From positions 1 through 5,399 of the forward strand of contig JAFYNU010000485.1 in assembly GCA_017547975.1 (NCBI GenBank): DNA of 5,399 nucleotides. The letters are read 5' to 3'. Shown here piece by piece: positions 1 to 5,228 of this stretch. The translations under genes and the position numbers were made by a program. This DNA comes from Clostridia bacterium. Its GTDB lineage: Bacteria; Bacillota; Clostridia; Oscillospirales; QAMX01. Numbering within the stretch: the stretch's first letter is position 1; every line of letters begins with the position of its first letter. Below the pieces are notes generated by a model that was given only the letters and a program-made list of their open reading frames with translations, searched no databases and was not told the DNA's origin.

Positions 1-930
1 GCCCCCATGGCAGGGGTGGCGGATGCGGCCTTCCGGGGCATCTGTCGGGAAGCGGGAGCCGCCCTGACCACGAGTGAAATGGTATCCGCCAAGGCTCTTT
101 GCTACAACAAGCATGATAACAAAACCCGCAGTCTCATGACCCCCTTCGAAACCGAGGGACCCTACGCCATCCAATTGTTCGGAAGCGAACCGGATATTCT
201 GGCCGAGGGTGCCAAAATTGCCTGCGAGTACGCAAATCCCGATATGATCGACCTGAATATGGGCTGTCCGGTACCCAAGGTGGCCCAAAATGGAGAGGGC
301 AGTGCCCTGATGAAAAACCCCGCCCTGATCGGCCAGATTGTCGGTGCGGTCAAAGGGGCTATCGACCGACCCCTGACGGTGAAGATGCGGCTGGGTTGGG
401 ACGATGACAGCATCAATGCGGTGGAATGCGCCAAAATCTGCGAAGCGAACGGAGCCGATGCGGTAACGGTTCATGGCCGAACCCGTGCTATGTTCTATTC
501 CGGCCAAGCCCGCATGGAAGAGATTGCCCGGGTGGTAGCGGCGGTCAATATCCCCGTGATCGCCAACGGCGATATTTTCACCGGAGCGGATGCCCTGCGG
601 CTTTACCGGGAAACCGGAGCCCCCATGGTGGCAGTGGGCCGGGGTGCATTGGGAAATCCCTGGATTTTTTCGGAAATCAATGCCCTCCTGGAAAATAAAG
701 AGTTTACACATCCCTCCATTCGTGATAAAATGAATACGTTAAAACGTCAAATTCAAGGTGCCGCCGCCCGGAAGGGAGAATATACCGCCGTCCGGGAAGC
801 ACGAGCTCAGACCATGTATTACGTGAAGGGTCTCCACGGGGCATCCCGTTTGAAGGATGAGGCATCCAAGCTCTCCACCATGGAGGAGGTTGCCGCCTTC
901 TGCAATCGGGTCGCCGAGCAATATTCATAA
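1..930 (+). CDS. dusB: tRNA-dihydrouridine synthase, DusB type (5'-truncated by window edge)
   Basis: A flavin (FMN)-dependent enzyme that reduces specific uridines of tRNA to dihydrouridine in the cytoplasm, with NADPH as usual donor in the family. The frame is open from base 1 and begins AlaProMetAlaGlyVal, the conserved first strand of the Dus TIM barrel (usually LAPMAGVTD), so only about 10-25 N-terminal residues should lie outside the window. Counting the ATG at base 7 as residue 1, the signature NMGCP puts the catalytic Cys at 87 (bases 265-267). It is followed by the G-x-G-SALM segment, VKMRLGW (Lys126), VTVHGRT (His156), IANGDI (187-190) and the phosphate-binding VGRGALGNPW (210-219). 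The helical C-terminal domain, with YYVKGLHGA, is complete and ends in TAA. The ATG at base 7 is internal to the conserved barrel and is not a plausible start. The sigma factor gene starts 33 bases downstream with no terminator between. Dus identity is secure; the DusB subtype is by motif resemblance. Confidence 0.93.
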   Translation, partial: APMAGVADAAFRGICREAGAALTTSEMVSAKALCYNKHDNKTRSLMTPFETEGPYAIQLFGSEPDILAEGAKIACEYANPDMIDLNMGCPVPKVAQNGEGSALMKNPALIGQIVGAVKGAIDRPLTVKMRLGWDDDSINAVECAKICEANGADAVTVHGRTRAMFYSGQARMEEIARVVAAVNIPVIANGDIFTGADALRLYRETGAPMVAVGRGALGNPWIFSEINALLENKEFTHPSIRDKMNTLKRQIQGAAARKGEYTAVREARAQTMYYVKGLHGASRLKDEASKLSTMEEVAAFCNRVAEQYS

Positions 931-963
931 TATAACCCAAACCACAGGAAAGGGGGGGCGGAA

Positions 964-1530
964 GTGCCGGAAGAAGAATTGATCGAACGATTGAAAAACG
1001 GAGATGAGTCCGCCTTTGCGGAGTTGATTCGTATGCACGAAAAGCTGGTATTCAACCTGGCGCTTCGTTACGTTAAAAACTACGACGATGCTTCCGACAT
1101 TACCCAGGCAGTATTCATTACGGTCTACCGCTCCATCGGCGGGTTCAAGGGAAAGTCCCGGCTTTCCACCTGGCTCTACCGGATCACCATCAATGAATGT
1201 ATTGATTTTTCCCGCCGCAACAAGCTCTATACCAAATTCACCATCCCCCTGGAACAACCCGATGGAGAGGGCGAATCGCTGGAAATCCCCCTGCCGGACC
1301 AGTCCTACGACCCGGAACTGCGTTATGAAAGCCGGGAATTGCAGGATGCCATTCGTCAGGCGGTGGAGTCCCTGCCCCCCATCTCCCGGGAAATCATCAT
1401 CCTGCGAGACGTGCACGACATGAGCTATACCGAAATTGCCGAAGTCCTGAATATTGAACTCGGCACCGTCCGTTCCCGGTTAGCCCGTGCCCGGATCAAG
1501 CTGCGCAACAAGCTGAAAAAAATGATGTAA
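964..1530 (+). CDS. RNA polymerase ECF sigma factor (sigma-70 family, SigW/RpoE-like)
   Basis: A 188-residue extracytoplasmic-function sigma factor that directs RNA polymerase to stress or envelope promoters. Region 2 spans about residues 12-85. It has the core-binding and -10-melting segment (NLALRYVKNYDDASDITQAVF, here residues 31-51, one long helix) followed by the hallmark STWLYRITINECID (68-81). A variable acidic linker covers 95-124. Region 4 covers about 126-185, with LPPISREIIILRDVHDMSYTEIA in two pieces (137-159) and the DNA-recognition helix LGTVRSRLARARIKL (166-180). There is no extra C-terminal domain, and length is typical. The start is GTG at 964. The purine-rich AGGAAAGGGGG tract just before it is the ribosome binding site, and no other in-frame start fits. 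Region 2 has QAVF where many relatives have QEVF or QESF. An anti-sigma gene follows 76 bases later (34 if the upstream ATG is used), so activity is probably set by sequestration at the membrane. The subgroup cannot be fixed by reading. Confidence 0.95.
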   Translation: MPEEELIERLKNGDESAFAELIRMHEKLVFNLALRYVKNYDDASDITQAVFITVYRSIGGFKGKSRLSTWLYRITINECIDFSRRNKLYTKFTIPLEQPDGEGESLEIPLPDQSYDPELRYESRELQDAIRQAVESLPPISREIIILRDVHDMSYTEIAEVLNIELGTVRSRLARARIKLRNKLKKMM

Positions 1531-1545
1531 AGTTTCTGTTTTTCG

Positions 1546-1571
1546 GGAACTTCAGGAAGGAACTATGCGTC
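1546..1571 (+). promoter_or_regulatory. candidate ECF-type promoter before the anti-sigma gene
   Basis: GGAACTT at 1546-1552 matches the AAC-containing -35 element typical of ECF sigma factors. It is followed 15 bases later by CGTC at 1568-1571, resembling ECF -10 elements of the CGT type. The pair sits 35 bases before the preferred anti-sigma start at 1607. If real, it would let the sigma factor drive its own anti-sigma gene and the VOC gene. These are short motifs with a slightly short spacer, so a chance match is quite possible. Confidence 0.3.
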
Positions 1572-1590
1572 CTATGGACGAAAACGATAG

Positions 1591-1598
1591 AAAGGAGG
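1591..1598 (+). promoter_or_regulatory. ribosome binding site that sets the anti-sigma start
   Basis: AAAGGAGG lies 8 bases before the ATG at 1607, close to ideal spacing. The earlier in-frame ATG at 1565 has a poorer site, AGGAAGG at 1554-1560, only 4 bases away. The 14 extra residues it would add (rich in Arg, Glu and Asp) precede the conserved first Cys of the zinc-binding domain. The start at 1607 is therefore preferred. Confidence 0.75.
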
Positions 1599-1606
1599 AA
1601 TGCCAG

Positions 1607-2476
1607 ATGAAAGAGAATCCCTGCAAGGAATATCTGATTTTGATGCAGGCGGTACTGGATGGGGAAGCCCCCCCGTCAAACCAGGCCAAATGGCGGGAGC
1701 ATGCCGCTTCCTGCAAGTCCTGTCAGGCGCTTTTCGATGAACTTGTCAGCTTGAAAAAAGCAATTCCCGGCACCATGGCAGAGCCTCCTTACGGATTGGA
1801 CGAAACCATTCTGAAAAAGATTCACACCGAGGATAAACAGCGCAAGCTCCACACCATCAACCGCCGTCAGAACACCTTCCGGAGTGTAATGGGGGTGGCA
1901 GCCGCCCTGGCGATTCTGGTGGTCGGCAGCTGGACTCTGTCCCGCTACGGCGGGAAGGCTGTCGAAACCGAAGCCGCCGACAATGCCTTCATGATGGAAA
2001 CCGAGGAGAAGGTCGTCCTGGAAGCCGAAGCCACACCGGAGGAACCGACTTCCGATATTGGATCCGCGGAAAGCGATATGGAATACTCCAGCCAGAGTTA
2101 CAACTCGGCGACCGGGACCACGGTACTTGAGGACGGCAATGCTCTCACCGACCGTGCGGAGATCCTGGACGTCCTGCGTGCCGCCGCCTCGGGATTGAAC
2201 CTACCCGGTTCCTACAAAGCCTGCATTTATCTGGACTGCGACAACCTGCCCCAGGATCGGGATCAATATTTGGTGAGCCCCAAGACCAACGTGGCCAGGA
2301 CAATTTTGCCGTATGACCTGACCTTCTACAGCACCGACGATTATCTTGGCTTCATCAACGGTGCCGGTCTGGAACTGAATTTTAGTTTGGAACTGACCGA
2401 AAGCGAGATGCGGGATTGCGGTCTCGCTACAGGCGGCGACCTGACCATGGTGGTTGTGGCAACGCCCATGGCATAA
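1607..2476 (+). CDS. membrane-anchored anti-sigma factor with N-terminal zinc-binding domain (zf-HC2 type)
   Basis: Predicted 289-residue single-pass membrane protein that should bind and silence the sigma factor encoded just upstream. Residues 1-50 form an anti-sigma zinc domain: Cys6, then His32-x3-Cys36-x2-Cys39 (HAASCKSC), with the family's LDGE turn at 17-20. A basic stretch (77-92, KQRK...NRRQ) precedes a hydrophobic membrane segment at about 94-111 (VMGVAAALAILVVGSW), giving an N-in, C-out topology. Residues 117-180 are acidic, Ser/Thr-rich and probably disordered. Residues 184-289 look like a folded outer domain that I do not recognise, with Cys206, Cys211 and Cys271. Anti-sigma function is inferred from the zinc motif, topology and gene order. 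Release would be expected by regulated proteolysis or a conformational change, but no protease gene is in view. An alternative start at 1565 would add 14 residues. Confidence 0.86.
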   Translation: MKENPCKEYLILMQAVLDGEAPPSNQAKWREHAASCKSCQALFDELVSLKKAIPGTMAEPPYGLDETILKKIHTEDKQRKLHTINRRQNTFRSVMGVAAALAILVVGSWTLSRYGGKAVETEAADNAFMMETEEKVVLEAEATPEEPTSDIGSAESDMEYSSQSYNSATGTTVLEDGNALTDRAEILDVLRAAASGLNLPGSYKACIYLDCDNLPQDRDQYLVSPKTNVARTILPYDLTFYSTDDYLGFINGAGLELNFSLELTESEMRDCGLATGGDLTMVVVATPMA

Positions 2477-2509
2477 CCTCATAATCTATTTTATTAAAGG
2501 AGATATAGT

Positions 2510-2914
2510 ATGGCAAACTCTATCATTCACGGAGCAAGCTTCCATCACGTAGCCCTGAAGGTCAATGATTTTGACGCTTCCCTGGCTTTCTACAAGGCCC
2601 TCGGCTTCGAAGTTTACAAATCCTGGGGCGAAGGCGACAAGCGTGCCGCCATGCTGGACATTGGCAGCGGCGAATATTTCGAAATGTTTGCCGGCGGTTC
2701 CGACGAGACCCCCTATGGCCGCTACTTCCACCTGGCTGTCCGCTGTGACTGCTGTGACGAGGCTTTTGCCGCCGCCATCAAAGCCGGTGCCAAGGAAAAA
2801 ATCGCCCCCAAGGATGTGGACATCCCCTCCCAGCCCTCCATCTACCCGGTCCGTATCGCCTTTGTTTACGGTCCCGATGGGGAAGAAATCGAATTCTTCC
2901 AGATCAGAGGCTAA
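2510..2914 (+). CDS. VOC-fold protein (glyoxalase/bleomycin-resistance/dioxygenase superfamily)
   Basis: A 134-residue cytoplasmic protein made of one vicinal-oxygen-chelate module with two beta-alpha-beta-beta-beta repeats. The first repeat starts at HHVALKV (12-18) and contains the FYKALGF helix end (27-33). The second starts at YFHLAVRC (72-79). Residues in the usual metal positions are present: His13, Glu58 (YFEMF), His74 and Glu128 (EEIEFFQ). The family motif YGPDGEEIEFFQ (120-131) closes the fold. These proteins normally act as dimers. Members include glyoxalase I, fosfomycin thiol transferases and isomerases, so the substrate cannot be read from sequence. The residues look compatible with a metal-dependent, lactoylglutathione-lyase-like enzyme. 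The start is supported by AAGGAG at 2497-2502, seven bases before the ATG. The gene follows the anti-sigma gene by 33 bases and may share its transcript. An unusual Cys79-x-Cys81-Cys82 cluster begins the second repeat. Confidence 0.9.
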   Translation: MANSIIHGASFHHVALKVNDFDASLAFYKALGFEVYKSWGEGDKRAAMLDIGSGEYFEMFAGGSDETPYGRYFHLAVRCDCCDEAFAAAIKAGAKEKIAPKDVDIPSQPSIYPVRIAFVYGPDGEEIEFFQIRG

Positions 2915-2946
2915 GAAACAACAAGCCACAAGAAAGCAATTATAAG

Positions 2947-2983
2947 AAAAAGACTTCAACCCAGGAAGGTTGAAGTCTTTTTT
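2947..2983. terminator. bidirectional rho-independent terminator
   Basis: A perfect 15-bp inverted repeat (arms 2947-2961 and 2968-2982, core GACTTCAACC / GGTTGAAGTC) has a 6-base loop. It ends in six T on the plus strand (2978-2983), and its left arm starts with five A, which become a T-run on the minus strand. It lies between the stop of the VOC gene (2914) and the stop of the GDPD gene (3042), exactly where convergent units need a shared terminator. Confidence 0.92.
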
Positions 2984-3041
2984 CGTATCTCAAAGCAGCC
3001 AAATGGCACGACTGTTGCTAAATCAGAGATTGGGACGTCGG

Positions 3042-3875
3042 TTATTTGTAGTATCTTCCGGTTTTCTTCAAAAAGTCCACCAGCATACCCGGCCAGTCGG
3101 TCTGGATCACGTCAAAGGGACGGTCCCCGATCCAACCCCAGCCATCCTCCATGGAGGAAGACAGGGCGGTATCGTCCGAGTGTCCCCCGGCCAATACGTC
3201 CCGGTAGTTGTAGACGATGGAATTCACCCAAACCAGCTTGCCGTCCCGGTGCATCTTTTCGGCAAATTCGGCCCCGGCAAGCTCATTGTCGTCGGTGCGG
3301 AAGAGAACCTCCACCCCCACGTAGTTGATATTGCGTCCCATCAGAGCTTCGTGATGGGGATGGGCTTCCTTCACGATGGGCATGAAGGCCAGTTCGGGGG
3401 CGACCTCTTCCAGTACGTCCAGCACCTCGTCGGCAACGTGGCTTTTTACCAGAATTTGGTCCAGCATATCGTGGCGCTTCACCGCCCGGTAGATGGCTTC
3501 CGGATTGGACCAGAATTTATCAATATTGATGTAGCATCGTCCCTTGAACGCCTCCAGAAGATCGTCGAAGGGGATCAGGCCAAACTGGGTGGGGGTACCG
3601 TCAAAATTGTGGTACCGGAGCTTTTTGACCTCCTCCCAGGGCATATCGGTGATGGAGCCGTCGTAATTCAGGTGCACCTTTTCCATGCCGGGGTGCAGGA
3701 TCACAAGCTTGCCGTCGGCGGTGCAGTTCAGGTCGGTTTCGATCATGTCGGCCCCCTGCAGGAGGGCGGTGTTGTAGGAGGGGATGGTGTTGCAGGGAAT
3801 GTTGCCCCCGGCAATACCCCGGTGGGCCACGATGATGGTATGCTCTCTTGCGGTTTCACGCAGATCAAATTTCAT
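3042..3875 (-). CDS. glycerophosphodiester phosphodiesterase family protein (GDPD, TIM-barrel), variant active site
   Basis: A 277-residue GDPD-domain protein with no signal peptide or membrane segment visible, so probably cytoplasmic. The family hydrolyses glycerophosphodiesters to an alcohol and glycerol-3-phosphate, using metal and two histidines. Seen here: AHRG (17-20; His18, Arg19), IETD (Glu46 and Asp48, metal ligands), DGKLVILHP (54-62; second catalytic His61), INIDKFW (116-122; Asp119 in the third acidic position) and the late-barrel QTDWPGML (TD-x-P motif). Departures from the usual family are HP for HD at 61-62, PCNT for PENT at 27-30, and DKFW where the usual motif is E-x-K. These suggest a distinct subfamily, so substrate is uncertain. 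The start ATG (3873-3875) has AGGAAGGA at 3883-3890, seven bases upstream, inside the preceding gene. The reading frame overlaps that gene by 11 bases, implying translational coupling. A role in phospholipid head-group or teichoic-type polymer turnover is inference. Confidence 0.86.
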   Translation of the reverse strand: MKFDLRETAREHTIIVAHRGIAGGNIPCNTIPSYNTALLQGADMIETDLNCTADGKLVILHPGMEKVHLNYDGSITDMPWEEVKKLRYHNFDGTPTQFGLIPFDDLLEAFKGRCYINIDKFWSNPEAIYRAVKRHDMLDQILVKSHVADEVLDVLEEVAPELAFMPIVKEAHPHHEALMGRNINYVGVEVLFRTDDNELAGAEFAEKMHRDGKLVWVNSIVYNYRDVLAGGHSDDTALSSSMEDGWGWIGDRPFDVIQTDWPGMLVDFLKKTGRYYK

Positions 3876-4464
3876 GGTAGTATCCTTCCTTTTTCTGGAA
3901 TTCTTTCTTTATCATAGCACATTTGGGAGGATTTCGCAACGCCTTCTCCTCCGCCACCAGGGTACAGCGGTAGCCGGCTGGCACCTGAATTGGGACGGCG
4001 ACAAACCCCTTCTCTGAGAGGATCACCCGGCTCTCTTTTTGAAAAAGCTCCCGGTTCAAAAGGCCGGTTCCCAGGGCCTTGCCAATGGCCTCCTTGGTGG
4101 TCCAAAGCCGGGTGAATGCTTCCTCCCCCTCCGCCGACACCATGGCGCATTCTTCCGGGGTGAAGCACTTCTTCAAGGCGCCGGGGCTCGGCTCCCGAAT
4201 CCTTTCCAGGTCGATCCCCACCGCCCCCGGAGCAACTGCCGCCACCGCATAATCCCCGGAATGGGAAACGCTGACTCCCACCTCCGGATGGGCGGGCAGG
4301 AAGGGCTTTCCCAGGTGGGTTTTGGCAACCTCTACCATCTCCCCCGGAAAATACTCCGCCAGAAGGAGACGCAAAAGCTCCCGTCCCACCGCAGACGCCG
4401 CGTCGTGCAGGTCCCGCAGATTTTTGCAGGGCGGAATCTGTCTCAGTAAAACCATAGTCTCCAA
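3865..4464 (-). CDS. 4'-phosphopantetheinyl transferase, Sfp/compact type
   Basis: A 199-residue enzyme that moves the phosphopantetheine arm of coenzyme A onto a Ser of an acyl- or peptidyl-carrier protein. Counting from the TTG start, the recognisable motifs are GKPFL (52-56), SVSHSGDYAVAAVA (65-78, with His68), GIDLE (83-87, Asp85 and Glu87 binding Mg2+), FTPEE (101-105) and WTTKEAIGKALGTGL (121-135, with Lys124 and Glu125). All the family's key residues are present, so the protein should be active. It is slightly shorter than Sfp (about 224 residues). The substrate is unknown: no carrier protein, NRPS or PKS gene is in the window. It could serve fatty-acid ACP or a product cluster elsewhere. 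The start is taken as TTG at 4462-4464 because AGGGAG sits seven bases upstream. The alternative is ATG at 4453-4455, three codons later and 16 bases from that site. Its C-terminal codons carry the ribosome binding site of the GDPD gene. Confidence 0.92.
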   Translation of the reverse strand: METMVLLRQIPPCKNLRDLHDAASAVGRELLRLLLAEYFPGEMVEVAKTHLGKPFLPAHPEVGVSVSHSGDYAVAAVAPGAVGIDLERIREPSPGALKKCFTPEECAMVSAEGEEAFTRLWTTKEAIGKALGTGLLNRELFQKESRVILSEKGFVAVPIQVPAGYRCTLVAEEKALRNPPKCAMIKKEFQKKEGYYHEI

Positions 4465-4471
4465 GCGTGCT

Positions 4472-4477
4472 CTCCCT
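4472..4477 (-). promoter_or_regulatory. ribosome binding site favouring the TTG start of the phosphopantetheinyl transferase
   Basis: Read on the minus strand, AGGGAG lies seven bases before TTG at 4464 but 16 bases before the next ATG (4455). A second GGAG (4459-4462) is only three bases before that ATG, too close for normal use. The site starts only nine bases below the foot of the GC hairpin (4487-4505). Confidence 0.6.
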
Positions 4478-4486
4478 TTAAAACTA

Positions 4487-4505
4487 CCCCGGACAGAGTC
4501 CGGGG
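4487..4505 (-). terminator. GC-rich hairpin between the GatD-like and phosphopantetheinyl transferase genes (weak terminator or leader structure)
   Basis: CCCCGGAC (4487-4494) pairs perfectly with GTCCGGGG (4498-4505) around a 3-base loop. Transcribed from the minus strand, it comes 12 bases after the GatD-like stop and is followed by TAGTTTT, a short imperfect T-run. It is compatible with partial termination of the MurT/GatD-like transcript, with read-through feeding the transferase gene. The plus-strand side has no T-run. It could equally influence translation or transcript stability. Confidence 0.5.
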
Positions 4506-4517
4506 CATGTTATTTCA

Positions 4518-5228
4518 TCAGTGATAGATAAATCCGCGGTCTGGTTCGGAAAATTCCGAAAGACGAGTATTATACATGTCGGTGGCAACCTCTTCAAAAG
4601 CCAGGGTGGGATTTTCAACCCCCATCAGTTCCAACACATATTTAGCAAAGGGAGGATTCATCACCACCACCGGACCAATGACATAGGTAGCCATGAAATT
4701 TCCGTCCCGGAGGCCTTCCTCCATAACATCGGGGTTGAGTCCTGCGCCACGAATGGTATGGAAAAGCCCTTGGCCGTTTTGGCCGTAGGCATGGCCAAAC
4801 TGACTCTTGAAACCGATAATTTTGAAACCTCCCAGCTCCCCAAGGTAGAGAGAGTTGTAGCGACTCATCATTTTACGGGTAGCGTGGATGGGAAAAAGAC
4901 CCAGCATTTCCACCCGGGTACCATCTTCGTTGGCAATATATTCTCCAAAAATCTCCATAGCGTTTCCGGTGATCAGGGTAACGCCCCCCTGTGCAATACG
5001 GGTACGGATGGCATCCAGATGGGGCTTCAAGGCGTCCCGCACCAGTTCCTGGCCCCGTTCGGTGGTGGTACCCATATAAACCAGGTCGATTTTTTCGGAT
5101 ACAAACCGAGGGGTGTCTTTCAACCCAGTATGAATTACTTCAGCGTGAATGGAACGGGCCAAGTAATCGGGATTGAAAAGATCACCATAGAGGTTACAAA
5201 TCTCGGGATAGAGGATCTCAATTTTCAT
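4518..5228 (-). CDS. GatD-like class I glutamine amidotransferase-fold protein (CobB/CobQ type) lacking the catalytic Cys and His
   Basis: A 236-residue cytoplasmic protein resembling GatD, the glutaminase partner of MurT in lipid II isoglutaminyl synthase. Seen: an N-terminal PEICNLYGD (8-16), like the family's LN-LY-D opening; DLVYMGTTTERGQE (48-61), where canonical members have a GGGSDR-type segment; GGVTLITGNAMEIFG (81-95), aligned to the nucleophile elbow ICGGYQ-LG; GFKSQFGHAYG (139-149), aligned to the ENHGGRT segment; and ATYVIGPVVVMNP (180-192), aligned to TYLHGP-LPKN. On this alignment, from memory of S. aureus GatD, the nucleophile Cys is Thr87 and the catalytic His is Ile184. Glutamine hydrolysis is therefore not expected. 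The overall motif order and length are retained, so this is a divergent member rather than a wreck. The start is firm: AAGGAGG (5236-5242) lies seven bases before the ATG, and its ATG overlaps the upstream stop (ATGA). The coupling suggests a complex with the upstream product. Confidence 0.78.
   Translation of the reverse strand: MKIEILYPEICNLYGDLFNPDYLARSIHAEVIHTGLKDTPRFVSEKIDLVYMGTTTERGQELVRDALKPHLDAIRTRIAQGGVTLITGNAMEIFGEYIANEDGTRVEMLGLFPIHATRKMMSRYNSLYLGELGGFKIIGFKSQFGHAYGQNGQGLFHTIRGAGLNPDVMEEGLRDGNFMATYVIGPVVVMNPPFAKYVLELMGVENPTLAFEEVATDMYNTRLSEFSEPDRGFIYH

Noticed and set aside
7..9. ATG at base 7 as the dusB start
   Set aside because: It is the Met of the conserved PMAG motif in the first barrel strand. 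The frame is open to the window edge, so the true start is upstream.
925..1416. Open frame of 163 codons on the minus strand opposite the sigma factor gene
   Set aside because: The plus-strand sigma factor has unmistakable region 2 and region 4 motifs. The minus frame shows none and is a shadow.
1531..1552. Possible terminator stem (AGTTTC with GGAACT) after the sigma gene
   Set aside because: Only about six pairs including a G-U, with a long T-rich loop and no T-run after the stem. Too weak to call.
2454..2485. Housekeeping-type promoter before the VOC gene (TTGTGG and CATAAT)
   Set aside because: The spacer is 20 bases, outside the normal range, and no better -35 fits the CATAAT at 17 bases. 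The AT-rich gap alone is not sufficient evidence.
2970..3917. Long open frame of 315 codons on the plus strand opposite the GDPD gene
   Set aside because: It lies antisense to a gene with clear family motifs, begins inside the terminator stem, has no ribosome binding site, and its product is a Gly/Val/His-rich sequence without recognisable motifs. It is a codon-bias shadow.
4518..5228. GatD-like gene as a pseudogene because the catalytic residues are missing
   Set aside because: The frame is intact, with normal length, conserved motif order, a good ribosome binding site and a preserved 4-base overlap with its partner. This argues for a functional but altered protein.
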